NCBI GenBank assembly: GCA_026874595.1
Contig: CM049318.1
Coordinates: forward strand, 30,350,956-30,414,955
Origin: Sipunculus nudus
Taxonomy: Eukaryota > Annelida > Sipuncula > Golfingiida > Sipunculidae
DNA: 64,000 nucleotides
Direction: 5' to 3'
Below, in pieces: positions 43,613 through 56,450 of this stretch; within the stretch, counting starts at the first letter, position 1; each line of letters opens with the position of its first letter. Made by a program: the position numbers and the translations under genes. The notes below the pieces were generated by a model, which saw nothing but the letters and a program-made list of their open reading frames with translations, was not told where the DNA came from and did not search any database.

Positions 43613-44031
43613 GGCTACTGTGGCTCAGGGGTAGACCACAAGACGCAAAGCCGGGAGGTCGTGAGTTAAAATCTTAACCGAGGCGGTGAGATTTTCACGG
43701 TCGGCCCCCACCCTGGGTGAGCGCTCTGCAGGCTTAATGGGAAGGCTGTGCCCCACAGCAATGTATTATTCACAAAAGAGTGCGTCTTTTGGGGGTTCCT
43801 CGGTGTTATGACCCAGTAATGGGGATGATTACACACCCAGGGCCCGCAGGTACCGTAGACACCAAGCCTGGGTGACACCAGGATACAAACATAATATGAT
43901 AGGAAGCGAGTGCTATCGCCCTGTCACGTAGTTTCAAACCGAAATGGAACTCCTGCAGATGTACATACTGAGATTAAGAATAAAATAAGAGAGCATAAAA
44001 AATGGAGGTGGTAACCTCCACCATTAAAAAA
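43613..44031 (+). mobile_element. SINE-1, full length, plus strand, with target-site duplications
   Basis: A-box TGGCTCAGGGG near 43620, decayed B-box, the shared body (GAGCGCTCTGCAGGCTTAAT, GTTATGACCCAGTAATGGGG), then TGGAGGTGGTAACCTCCACC and an A-rich end. Flanks AATGTTAGAATAT (43600-43612) and AATGTTTGAAAAT (44032-44044) match at 11 of 13. It spans about the same length as the minus-strand copy at 16699. Confidence 0.92.
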
Positions 44032-44044
44032 AATGTTTGAAAAT

Positions 44045-45984
44045 GCCCAACTTATAATTTTAAAAATACAAAATCGATCCTAACGATTCTTTGGGGTTTC
44101 AGCTTTTTTTTCAGATGAAAAGGTGTAAGTGTGATGGGAACTAAACATAATAACATTTTCATTCATAAAAAAATGATAACAATATTTCCAGCTGGTGGTA
44201 GGGGGGGGGGGGATTTAGCCACTGTGACATTAATGTAGAAGAAAATGATGATTTAGGTAATTCCTAGTTTAATTACAGTTCGCTATATAAATCCATGCAC
44301 CGGGATACAATACATAATGAATTAAAAGCAGTCATGTGTTTAAAGCCATATTTATTTACAATAATGTGTGTCTAATTTCACGATATTTTGCGATCATTTT
44401 GACTGAATACAAAAGTCCCCGACCAACAAACAAACAAGAGAAAAAAAACACTCAGAAACCTCACGAATTCACCTGTTTTATACATTTTTATGGTTCTGTG
44501 TGAGTAAACACAGTCCACGTGTATTTGTTTACCATGAAAAATGTCCTTGACCAGAGGTCGGATCTTGCGCATCAACTCCCGCACAAGGAGAAGACAGACT
44601 AAACACGAACTACACGGGTTGGAAGCTTGAAAACATGTGGTGTGAGAAAATGTGCATCTCGGCTACCAAGTTCATGTTTTCGCCACTGATCGCGCCCGGC
44701 GTAAGTTTATTCCCGCATGTGTACAGGAGAAGCAAACCATTTTCGAGTGAAATATTGACAGACACCTTTGATATTGTTATCTTATATACATTTAATTTGA
44801 GTAGTAAGACATGACTGACCCCCTGATTCTACGAGATTTTATATTTTGAATAAATAAAAACATCAAATTATAGAAGGAAAAAATAATATATGTGTCAGTT
44901 CGACCTTATATGTACAGTATTTTTTTTTCTACATTCTGTGCGGTGATGTCTGCCGTGTACTTTCCTGACTACCTTCCAGATCCTGTCTGGCTAGTTAAGA
45001 GGCGTGCAGCGACCTCCTCAAGAAACGTGACTGATTATACAACTCCAGCACTAGGGGTCGCGCATAAACGATAAACACTACCACTTTACCACTTTTCCAC
45101 GAGCATGTGCACTGAGCAATTTTGACCGCATAGCTGGGTTGCAGAAATGAGTCAGTTTCGTAGGTTTTGGCTGGCCAAGAGAAATGAAATGAAATGCAAA
45201 CCAAAAGCCATTCAGGAATAGGTGGGCTTAAAACATAGATGCGTCTGAGATATATTACAATATCTTTCCTGAAAACTCAGTGTCAGCTGTCAAGATAGGT
45301 GACGCTATAGTCAGATGGCAAGGATCTGCCATACTATAAAACAAGCTTCCTGATAAAGACGGAAGCTGATACCATACGACAAAAGACGTATTTTGAACTT
45401 TGCCATGCTCATCGTGTCACAATTGTGCTGTCTGGGTCCTGTTGGATTCCTATATGAACCATACCCTCAGGGGACGGATCAAGGATTTAGGAAAAGGGGG
45501 CCCAACCAAGGAGGACTAATGAAAAAAATTTAAAAAAAAGGTCCCAAGGTCCGGAAATGAAGGGGGGGGGATGAATTGTGCAACAAAACTTTGCTCGGAA
45601 TAATTTAAAAAACATAATTTACCACACATTTGACAATATTTGATACTCTAGGTATTATACATCAAAGTATAGATTTTCCTCGGCCTCAGCTTTTTGAGTG
45701 GCTCATTGCACATGATCCACTCACCTACCTGTCACGTATTAAATGTGCTTCTTATCTATTCATACTACCATCTTAAAAATTAATGCCAGGGTATCACAGA
45801 CAATCAGAAGTAATATTCATTTATGGCTTGATCAAAGCAAGCAGATTATAATAAAAAAATCTTGACATAAATTTCATGTGTTTATTACTACATGTATATA
45901 TATCTAATCCTTTATCTAAATCCTTTACGGGGCCCTGGAGACAACATGGTCAAAATAGTTACACGGAGGACCAAGGTAAGAAAA
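44045..45984. other. No gene recognised; poly-G at 44203 and 45563
   Basis: GGGGACGGATCAAGGATTTA at 45472 resembles a common transposon-end motif (compare 30390). Short frames at 44378-44584 and 44892-45074 have no motif. Confidence 0.45.
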
Positions 45985-46375
45985 ATGCAACGCCTGCACA
46001 GTAAACGGGAGACACGATGCCGGGAAAGGAACAGTGCACGTGATGCCCAAATAGTGAACAGGGCTCGTAGTGCACTGACAGAGAACAGGGCACGCGACGC
46101 CCGGACAGTGAACAGGAAACGCGAACAGGGCACGGGAACAGTGAACAGGGCACACGACGCCCGGGCAGTAAACAGAACACGCCCACCCAGACAGGGAACA
46201 GGACACGCGATGCCAGGACAGTGAACAGGGCACGCGATGCAAGGACAGTGAACAGGGCACGCGACGCCAGGACAGTGAACAGGGCACGCGACGCGTGGAC
46301 AACGCCCATACAGTGGACGAGGCATGCGAATTTTTCCCCAGAGAGTGAACAGGGCACGCGACGCCAGGGAGGCGT
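45985..46375 (+). repeat. 27-bp minisatellite
   Basis: Unit of the form GACAGTGAACAGGGCACGCG plus ACGCCAG, exact period 27 at 46221, 46248 and 46275, more diverged upstream. Because 27 is a multiple of three, several frames on both strands stay open for 110-153 codons; these are not genes. Confidence 0.95.
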
Positions 46376-46785
46376 GTCATTATGTGTCCAGGGAGTGGAC
46401 ACTAAATGAATATAATACAATTATTTTGTATTATTCACGGCGTGTAGGTTCTCAAAGGCGGATACCTAGGTCACGGCCAAGTGTTGCCGGCGGCTTCTGG
46501 CAGCTACCGACATGTAGTGATCATCTGCAGAAAAACTTCTCCTTCAGTGTAATATACTGCTAAATTGCCGGAGGAGAGAGAACCTCTCCATCTGGCTCGT
46601 ACTGACCAGTTTGTTTTTCTTATGGTCTTATTTCAACTAGGTAATTGTATATATAGTTTTATGTTATGTCTTCTTGACCTATATCTATTGTCTTTTCACT
46701 CTATTTCCCTCATTTACCTTATTTCATGGTTTAATTAGAACAATAAAAACTTGTTATGGTATTTTCAAGGAGGTTAACATTAGTT

Positions 46786-46789
<4 letters not shown>
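46376..46789. other. No recognised feature
   Basis: Nothing coding or repeated was recognised. Confidence 0.4.

Positions 46790-46827
<38 letters not shown>
46790..46827. repeat. (AT)n microsatellite
   Basis: Pure AT tract. Confidence 0.96.
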
Positions 46828-46830
<3 letters not shown>

Positions 46831-48785
46831 AATATTATCTTGGTATAAACAATACATTATTTTTATGAAAATTAGTATTGTTATTTAATTATGAAAATTA
46901 AATTAATGATTATCACTATCTTGCAGCCACTGTCATAACTAGCATTTCATAAATGGTATTATTATCATTATAGTTTATGTTATCACTACAAAAGCTCGCC
47001 TTGGGCAAGGTAAATTTGCTTGGGGCTTTAGCAGTCCTTCACTCTGTATTTCTCGCGGTTCTGTTTACAGTAGTAAGTTGATCAGATAAGCTGACGATGA
47101 CGACGTGACCTCAGGCGACCTCAGTGCTACTAGCAGATAAATGCACCGATAATGCTATAGCAAGTGTTACCGTGCGGCCGTTAGAGCTACTGCAACTGGC
47201 AAACGTCATCATTCCCAGATCCCCTCATCACTGCGCGTGTTTCAAGCCGTCCACGTGAGCGGCGTACACCTGCAACCTGCGCTATTACGTAAATGTGACA
47301 TAAAGCGAGGTGAACGTTTGAGAAGGTTAATTCAATACCATGACTGTGTTTGCTTGAGTCTCTTACTGTCATATCGCTTATTTCTTTACCAGGCTCGCCT
47401 TCAGGGGCTGGCGTGCGACTGGTCGTGACTTGTAAACAGAGCCTGGATACTGAACGGATGCGATATCCATGATGAAGTAGAGATAGAGGTGTTCTTTAAA
47501 GGGATAACATGTTTAAGTCTTGCTGGATTAACAGATAAAAACATTTCTACATGGGCTAAGATGAAAACCTTATAAATTTATATGTATGCAGCTACAGTTA
47601 ATGGTCATTATTTTTGCTGACGGTTCTTCAAGCTATCTTCCATACAATCCGACTGGTTGATCTTACATGTTGGCAACATCATCTCAAGTCATCAACATCC
47701 AATCACCGAATCTTTTTCTTGAGCAGGACGCAGAAACTGTAAGTATTTTAAATTGTCAATAATTAATTTGATGTTTTAAGTGACACCTTAGTTCTTTTAT
47801 TTCAGTATACCGCTGACTGCTAGGTAATATAACCTCTCTTAATGTATTCATGTTTCTGGTCGGTACTTAAAGGGTCCTATTCTGTTACCTCACGTCATGT
47901 CCATATTAACTAGAGATTATCCCTTGAAACTTTATAGAAATAGGCCAGAAAACGCCAATTACACCGCACATAGGCTGTTCGTTTTATCTAGATCAACGCT
48001 TTTATAACAAAGGGGTATAAAGATGTTTGCAAAGGGCATGTTGGAAGCTTTAATGGCTGACTTTTTTTTATTTTGTTATAAATAAACATTTTGACTGGAT
48101 TTGCAAAACATCAATTTAAGATCTCCTGAATGTTACCCACACCTGGCTCCAAAAAAGTTCTATTACGCAAAGCTTATGAGTGGACTTTTCCGGGGGAAAA
48201 AATGAGTTTCGGCAAACATCTTCGATTTTTGGTAGTGTGGCTACTTTTATATGCTGTTAACGTCCAACATATGTTAAAGGACGCTTTGCTTAACTTAAAT
48301 AAATGGCTTCACCTTTAGACAGAACATAATAATAACGTTCAAAGAGACAGAGACAGGTTACAGAAGAACACGTATATATTTATGGACAACAAGAAAATAA
48401 ACAAAAAAAAAATCCTGAGGGAATTGCCTTTACCCCATACTTTTACAAAACAGTAAATATCCATAAATATATATATAAAAAAAAACCTAAATTGTTGATG
48501 TTAAAATACAAAGGTTCTACCATGTTTAACCATAAAGCTGGGTCACTCCTTTAATGAAATAATTTTTAAAGGTTCTTGGACACAGTAATGAATATTATAA
48601 AAAAAATAATTAACAGACTATTAATCCATGTACATTTCTTGAATAATTAAAAGTGAAATATATTGCTTGCAAGTGGGTGTCTGTCACAAGCAGCAAATCC
48701 TATAACACAATATACCGAAAAGCTACGATATCGCGCACTTCTTGTCATTGTCAAAAACTATAAAGAAATTATAAAAAATAATATA
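46828..48785. other. No gene recognised; possible family D fragment at 47925-47990
   Basis: CTTTATAGAAATAGGCCAGAAAACG-like sequence at 47935 matches the end of the family D copy at 19743. The GC-richer stretch 47160-47440 could be a promoter or non-coding exon, but nothing confirms that. Confidence 0.4.
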
Positions 48786-48821
48786 TATAACAATAATAAT
48801 AATAATAATAATAATAATAAT
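48786..48821. repeat. (AAT)n microsatellite
   Basis: About 12 AAT repeats. Confidence 0.97.
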
Positions 48822-50199
48822 CAGTAAATTTGTTGCTACTTTGTTACCATCAAGTGTAATATAAAATGGTATGTTCGGTTATATTCCCTTACCAGCACCC
48901 AAGGAACTCAAAATCGCAGACTTATTGGCTGATAGGTGAGATAATATGTTTTTTGAACCTGTTGCACTCGTAGATATAGGCGTGAAACAGGTGTAATAAA
49001 GACAGGCCGGCTGTCTTATTATATGATGTTTACTAGGTACCGAAAGTTCAGTCCGCCAGGCTGCTGTATTATCGCTAATTAGAGGATTCGTAGGCCAGAC
49101 CTGTAGCGATGGTTAAGATCTGTCGTTTTCAAAGTACAAGATCTGATCATATTTGTTAGAGTTGGGTTTGGGTTATTCATGAATCATTGTAAATCGTAGT
49201 ATGGATTTATAAATTTCGGAACTGAAGCAATTTAACATGTTCAGAGAAAGCTATATGTAGTCATGCATCAGATCCAGGGGCTTCCGTAAAGGTGGGGGTA
49301 TATACCCCTAGGGGTTGTATATATTCCAATTGTTTCGCAAAGGGGGATGACTCCTGTTATCTTCTCAGAGAGAGAGAGATAGAGAACTTCTACAAGTTGG
49401 TGTTATAAAATACACGCAATTTTTATGTGCTGTTAAGGTCTTAGAAATTGGCGCCCCTCTAAACATAACAAAACTGGACAACATATATAAACATGTCACG
49501 TCAAATTGCCTTGTTATTGGTTTTTAGTTGACAACAGTAGTTCTTTTTGCAGGTAATTCCTTCGCCACACATTAAAGAGCAGTCATCTCTTTGCTAATGT
49601 TAATCAAAAGATAGCTCTAACTTCAAACAAGAATATTTCATTATGAGGTGCACAGAAAGGAATAAATTGTAACTAGAAAAAAAATACACTGCAGGAAACA
49701 CATAAAATGTGGTAAAATAAATTTCAATGTAAACATGATTTATAATTAGCTTAAACTAAACATGAAAAAAACTTCATGTGGTCAGTGTAACTCAATTCTC
49801 AACGCATATGAATACCCTGACACTTCTATATATCCACCTCTGGTTATCGCGCATGACAGCAGCTACGCCTATAATAGAGTGCTGTGATTTGCGTGCTACT
49901 ACAGCAAGCTAGGCACTTATACTTTAGCCTTAACTCAAAACGCGTAATTTCATGAGTTACATTTAGGCAGGGTATTTTTAATGTTTTCAGGTAAAAAATT
50001 CAATGTATGGATATACTGTGACTATATGTTTGTTTAATTACAATATCCTCAAAGCTTAGAGCATTCTTTTATTCAAGGCTACATCAGTTTCATTTTAGAA
50101 TTAGTGATTAAGTTTTTGCATGCACTTTGTGAGGTTTAATTTTAGAACTTATATATGTTTTTCAATCAAGTATTTGAAAATTTCAATTAATTATAACTG

Positions 50200-50200
<1 letters not shown>
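48822..50200. other. No recognised feature
   Basis: GATCCAGGGGCTTCCGTAAA at 49270 resembles a MITE end, but no partner end was found. Confidence 0.4.

Positions 50201-50252
<52 letters not shown>
50201..50252. repeat. (AT)n microsatellite
   Basis: Pure AT tract. Confidence 0.97.
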
Positions 50253-50256
<4 letters not shown>

Positions 50257-51214
50257 TGAAATGATTGTCACAACATGCAACAATTGCTGTCCGTTGGTAG
50301 CGGATCATTAAATGGTTAATAGCAGTATCTAAGCAAATATATCAGTTTGGGAACCCTTACAATACAATTCGTATACGTATATTGAACGTGTTGAATAGCG
50401 GCCACGGGGATTTATCCCGCTGGACATTTATAATATATTTATATTTTTTATATCTTAAACTCCTACTTAGATCTGGGTGAAAGATTGTTGTTTTTCACGT
50501 TACATAAACTATGATGCAGGTCATGTTAACATTAAATTCTATAATTAGTGGTAAACCAAAATTTGGGTAGTGCTTAATATATTCACGATTGTGTAAGCGT
50601 TGTATTTTAACAAGACTGTTGTAAGAGTATGCATGGGGAGTCATGGAAAAGGACATTTCAGGTTGTTTCAGGCTGTTTAAGTATCATGCATTTTTGGGAA
50701 ATTCAAGAGTTCAAGAGTGGAAACTCTTATACATTCCAAGGAAAAAGCAACATAATTCATCATAACATTTTCCCGTACAATGAACAAGAAAGACACCTCA
50801 CTCCCACCACCAGGGGTCATTGGTCTTCTAGCAGGGTGTTTCCTGGTAAGTACCCCCTGGGGATGCCTGTTAACATAAAGAGGACCCCGACATGCTCGCC
50901 TTTGCAAGGCTGGTCAGATTATTGATGCCGTTCTGACATTGCAAGACCGCTGATCTAATAAAGAATATCAACATATATGTATTTCTTCTTGCGTAGCTTG
51001 GCTCTACAGAGATCGTTCCAAAAATCATTTGGTTGGTTCCACTGCCCAGTTTAAAATTCCTGAAATACTTGAAATGGGTTACAGACAAAAAAAACACTAG
51101 ATATTTAAATTTGCTCACCAATGGTGAAAAAAATGCCAAGTTTGTTCTTTTTTTTTAAGAAATCCTAAAGTCACTTCATTAGATATACTAGTTCCCCCAA
51201 ATGCCGCCCACCAA
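50253..51214. other. No recognised feature
   Basis: The 98-codon frame at 50629-50925 has no motif and no family resemblance. Confidence 0.45.
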
Positions 51215-51455
51215 AATGTGCCGCCCGGGAGATCGTGTGTTCGAATCTCAGCCGAGGCGGTGAGATTTTTCACGGTCGGTCCCGACCCAAGTTGAGCGCT
51301 CTGCGAAGGCCGTGCCCAACGGACGTATTTCTCTCACAAACGAGTGTGCCTTTCGGGGGCTCCTAGGTGATAAGACCTAGCCATTTGGACGATTACGCAC
51401 CCAGGGCGCGCAGGTGCAGTAGTCACCAGGCCTGGTTAACGACAGGATATAAAAT

Positions 51456-51808
51456 AAAGGTAAAGGTACGGGGTTTATAGTCATCTGTTACCGCCGTAGT
51501 CGCAGTCTCAGCCGACTTTTAACACTTTGTCTTCAAGGTCTTTCGGGCCTGTTCATTCTTGTTGCTTTTCTCGGCTCCCTGGGGAGCAAACAACCCAAGC
51601 AGCCATTACAGGCGCACGAAGGTTATTCGTGCTACATTTGCCTTCCACCAATAACCAGTACCCATTCACTCCTGAATCGAGAGAGCGCACCCTTGTGATT
51701 AAGACTTTGGCAAGGAGCCTTAGCGAAAGACGGCGATCTGAACAGGACGCGAACCCACTACCCTTCGGTCACAGGTCCCGCGTTACGCCGCCACTTTCAA
51801 CAAAATGA
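51456..51808 (-). mobile_element. SINE-2, minus strand, inside SINE-1
   Basis: Read on the minus strand it starts with a tRNA-like B-box GGGTTCGCGTCC and ends with GAACAGGCCCGAAAGACC, TTGAAGACAAAGTG. A diverged relative lies at 24190-24425. It splits the SINE-1 body. Confidence 0.65.
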
Positions 51809-51897
51809 GAGGAAGCGTGTGATACTGCCCTGTCACGTAGCCCGAAACCGGAATGGAATTCTGCAGATGAACATATATGTGGTTAAGTTAGCATTAA

Positions 51898-54442
51898 AAC
51901 AAGTGACCCATGGGTCATGACGCTCAGCTACCAAGCATGACCTTCGACATCATGGGCTGAGATTCACAACTTCCAGTCAAATTTTTGAAGAACCTATTTG
52001 CCAATTTGTTGAAATTTTCTACGACAACAGAAACATATATCAGCTATGTCTGATTAAAACACAGTGAATTTATGGTCTGAGGAAAAATGTATGATTGTTA
52101 AGCTATCAGGAACTATTCCCATAGCTTGCCTGACACCTGTCAGTCTCAAAAGGATCACCACAAAGGGCAGTATAAGATCAAAATAATTATTGAGAAATAG
52201 GTGCTTTTGTATAAATTTTTATTCAATACAAGCCAACTGTACTGCACTTTTATAAATTATGGTAATATTTATTAAGAAATATTTGACCAAATCCTTTGCA
52301 AGATTACATTAATATAAACCCGACTTCATTCACTTTAACAGTTCTTGAGATAATATGATCAAAAGGAATTGAAAGATGGTTCCCTGGTGGCCATATTGGA
52401 CTTCTGGCAGGTCTGAAATTAGACAACCACCATTCTCTAAATCGGACCAAATATTGAAGAAAAATCACTGAAACTGCACTGACAAAAGGATTTCTAAGGT
52501 GGCTAACTGGCAGATATCATGGATATTTGACAAGTCATGTTTGACATTTGATATCACACATCCTCCAATAAGAGATCAAACTTGGGGCAAAGTCTCCAAC
52601 GATGTTACAGTAATGAATGACCAAAACAATTCATAAGGCATGTTCAGGCCCTCATAACAGATTTATAGATATGCAAATATAAAAAGTGTAAGTCCAATAT
52701 TTTTTATTATCACTCTGCTTTTCAATGGGGTCAACAGGGTAGGTAAACTGAAAACAAAAGAAATGATGAACCGTGAATAAGTCTTGTCATAAAAAAGCCA
52801 TACTAAATTCAGGTACACATCCACATATTATGAAAACAAACACTTGCTTTTATATCTGGTGATTAATATAAAAATATTCAGATATCTAAGAAACTAAGTT
52901 TAATGCTATGATTCCATAAAATAATCTGCAAAATCTCCCATCATCAAGATTCCCATAATCTTATAAATCAGTAGCTAAACCTCAATACTATACTCTCATA
53001 GTCTTTATGCCTGGCAGAAGCAGTGTTTTTGTTATGCAGTAACGAGGTACTTATCACTCAGCCTTATCCCTTAAGAGGCTTATACAAAAGGGAGTCTTTG
53101 TCACAAGTGTCACTTACAATTACAGCCACACAGTGAGATGTACTAGTTGCAGTACAATTGTTATATATACAAGAAAAATAGAGATGGTCTACAAAATAAG
53201 TTATTGTGAACATCCCTAACCTATGACCTTAGACTTTTGCCCACATATCAACTGGATTCTTTCGAAATGATGGGTAACTACTAACCACTTAAATCTGGTG
53301 TAATTACTTGGCAACCAATGAGTGAATAACTTTGACCTGCAACCTTTAACCTCCTGTCCAGCTGACCCCAAAATCAATAAGTTATTTCTTCAAATAAAAA
53401 TACCTATAAATACCAAGTTTGAATCAAATTAAGTGATGCATAGATGTGGTATATGTGAAAGACTAAAGGTTTGGGTTGAAAAGTTTCACTTGAGATAAGT
53501 TCACAAGCATTAAGAACAATTTAATATTATGACCTTGACCTTTTTCCTTTTGAACTCAACATCAATAGGCTTCTTCCACTATTGGTAGGTAAGCCATATA
53601 TGATAGATGGAAGGTATAGATTGAAAAGTTTGCCTGAAAATGACTCCACGGAAGAGGTGGGTGCTGTGACCTTTGACATCAAAATCAACAGGTCTTTTCC
53701 CCTGTTTGAAGAGAAGCGATATCAGTGCTGGAAGGTTTGGAATAAAAAGTCTAGCTTAAAATGTGTCCACAACCTTTTCAAAGAAATGGATCATGTGACC
53801 CTGACCTTTGACCCTGTGACGTCAAAATCTATATAGGATAATTCTCCCACTTAGTAGGTTAGCTATATGTGAAAGATCAAAGATTTGGGATGAAAGGTTT
53901 GGCTTAAAATGCATCCACAGGCTTTTCAAAGAAGAGGATCCTGTGACCCTGACCTTTGACCCTGTGACCTCAAAATCTATAGGATTCTTCTCCCACTTAG
54001 TAGGTGAGCTATATGTGAAAGATCAAAGATTTGGGATAAAAGGTTTGGCTTAAAATGCATCCACAGGCTTTTCAAAGAAGTGGCTCCTGTGAACACTGAC
54101 CTTTTACCTTGTTACCTCAAAATAATTTTGGTTCTTTCCCTATTGGTAGGTGAGCTGTATGTGAAAGATGGAAGGTTTGGGATAAAAATTTGGCTAAAAG
54201 AATTATTTCTTGGGGTGCAAACACACCCTGTAACTTCGAGAATATAGGTCATAGTGACCTAATTTCAGGTTCGCAAGGAGATCTTTTTAGAACCTCTAAG
54301 ACTGCAGAGGGTTCATGACCCTAGCCCCTACGGTTACGATTTGTGCCCTGCTAACGGCCGGACGGCCGGACGGACAGATGGGAGGACGACGGACAAAGAC
54401 CCATCGCTATAGCCCAGCATGACTGAAAGTCAGCTGAGCTAA
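51898..54442 (-). mobile_element. Family A element, copy 4, minus strand, inside the SINE-1 tail
   Basis: On the + strand it runs from AACAAGTGACCCATGGGTCA to GTCAGCTGAGCTAA and is the reverse complement of the 11.0-13.1 kb copy, with extra 5' sequence. Its position inside SINE-1 fixes both ends. A hairpin TGACTGAAAGTCA lies just before AGCTGAGCTAA at one end and the palindrome GACCCATGGGTC at the other. It carries several AGGTCA clusters. No protein is encoded. Confidence 0.85.
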
Positions 54443-54475
54443 AAATTGGAGGCGGTAACCTCCACCAAATAACTC

Positions 54476-56094
54476 CTTGCATTGTTTGTCGGTCGTTGAA
54501 CATGATGTATCTTGCTGGTCTTGCCGAGACTGGTTTTACGCTATTTAAGAGTAACATATCACGGTGTACATTCTTGGCAGCCGTCATATGTATTATTTAC
54601 TGGGCGCGTCACGGGTGTCCTTGGAGACCAGCACCACCCTTTGATGTCTACTACAACAGTATCATTATGTAATATTACCTGTTTTTGTGTGTCGTCTCTC
54701 CTATCCTTGCATGCTGTGTTAGTAATACCATTACACATCCATTATTTATCTTATACCATTATTTCATGTTATGTTGTACTTCAGTTATGCCCTCGCATAC
54801 ATTTTTTTTATATTTTCAATTGAATTAACTCATTTTGATGTTTCCGATGTAACATACAAATGCTCACGTATTAAGGTGTAATAGTAAACATATTTCTTTT
54901 AATATATAAACAATATTTTAATATAACACCAATAGCATACACAAAGGTACTGTGTTTTACTGGTGGAAAATCATCATAGGCATATGTTATATACACGTAG
55001 AGCTTCCCTATTTATTCAGGAAAGAAATTCTGAATATATAAAAGTAAGGTAGAAATGGATAGCAACTATCGGACTTAAACATATATTAGTTAGTCCCTGC
55101 CTGGTAGCTGAGTATTCATTACTGTCTTCTGAGAGGAAATATTTAAAGTGAATAAAAACAAGATAAATGTAATTAATATTACCTCTGATGTGGTGTCTAC
55201 ATGAAGAGGGCACAGGCATCTGAGTGGTTGCTGTGGTATTCCTATGCGCAACAATTTTTTAAAGTAACTTCAGTCATATTCTTATGAAAAAAGTGGAAAT
55301 TAATTAGAATTGATATTTGAAAAAAATAATGTCTCGAGTCCGAAATTATGAAAACTTTGAAGAAGACTTCTTGAAACTGTCTCACGACAGCCACGGACAT
55401 GGGCCTAGGGGGGCCGCAGGGCCAGCCCGTCCCCCCCCCCCCCCCCCACATCAAGTAGTCTACGCCCTCCCGAAATTTCATTTAGTCTAATTAAAATTAC
55501 ATAATTAATTAATAATTACGTTTTCTAAAACACAATCATCATTTTCCTGTCACTTTGAACTTATTTCAAATACAGCTTTGCACATGCAGTAATAAATGTA
55601 TTTTTTATTGATAATTCTACATTTTATTTGGTTTGATCCTGGAAATGTGATATTTTTTTTTATTTATTCATCTTCTACTTATATCTTTGTCAAATATTTC
55701 GGCCCCCTCCCCTCCTTCAATCCTGGCTACGCCCCTGATAGATCTCACCCCCCCCCCCCCAACACCTTTTAATCCTCCGCTGTCGGTTGTTCCCACCGAT
55801 CTTACTTTGTAACATGTCTACATGTAACTAAGGAGCTGTGTAAACTGTAAAAGTTCTATAAATTTAAATTGAAATTTGATTGTTCTTTCTTGAATGAGGT
55901 GAAAATGGTAAAGACACGTTTTCGTATTTTGCATATTATTTGAATACTCTCAAATATATATATATCTATCAAACGTGCCCCTTTCGCTCCTACATTGTAA
56001 ATGACACTTTTCTTTTAAAGGTACCCACTTTTTAAACCTACCGTTTCACCTACCGTTTGAAAAAGAATTTATGTAATTTTGGGCTATAGAGTAT
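54476..56094. other. No gene; poly-C tracts at 55433-55447 and 55748-55760
   Basis: GGCTACGCCCCTGATAGATC near 55725 is an inverted CAGGGGCGTAGCC-type transposon end. The minus-strand frames here owe their length to poly-C and A/T runs. Confidence 0.45.
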
Positions 56095-56450
56095 TTATTA
56101 ATTATCTAAGGGTAATTTTTGCCGTGAAAAAAAGCTTATAACGCCTTCGTGAAGGATGTATGAACATGTTTATTAAAAACATGTTTGTAAACACAGCAAT
56201 AATGGCAAACGGGAAAACATGTAACCTAAGGTGGCAGGTTGCTTATATGCGGAGATAGAAAGGTCATTTGTTGCAAAACGCCATTTGCAAAACTTATGCA
56301 TGTCTGACTTGCTGCCATAGCTCTTGTGGATTTTGTTTTGATTATTTTGGCGGCCCCAATATATTATAAACAAATTGATAAATACAAAACAAGCAGCCTG
56401 TGTCCGGTGATATCCACGTTTTCTGACTTTTTTTAATAAAAGCTCCAAGG
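56095..56450 (+). repeat. Family D repeat, plus strand
   Basis: CGCCTTCGTGAAGGATGTAT, AACATGTAACCTAAGGTGGC, AGGTTGCTTATATGCGGAGA and CAGCCTGTGTCCGGTG match 36150-36480 and the reverse complement of 19736-20085. Confidence 0.78.

Larger units (their letters stand above)
51215..54475 (+). mobile_element. SINE-1, plus strand, split by two later insertions
   Basis: The 5' part 51215-51455 (B-box GTGTTCGAATCTC, AATCTCAGCCGAGGCGGTGA, GAGTGTGCCTTTCGGGGGC) is followed after an inserted SINE-2 by 51808-51897 (CCTGTCACGTAGCCCGAAAC, GGAATTCTGCAGATG, GTTAAGTTAGCATTAAA). The hairpin tail TTGGAGGCGGTAACCTCCAC then resumes at 54446, beyond the family A element. The tRNA A-box end is missing. Confidence 0.85.

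Noticed and set aside
45912-46420. Overlapping minus-strand frames of 137-153 codons and a plus-strand frame of 110 codons
   Set aside because: Produced by a 27-bp minisatellite without stops; frames overlap on both strands and have no start context or splice support.
47160-47440. GC-richer segment as a CpG-island promoter
   Set aside because: Only a modest composition change; no TATA/initiator, exon or downstream gene could be tied to it.
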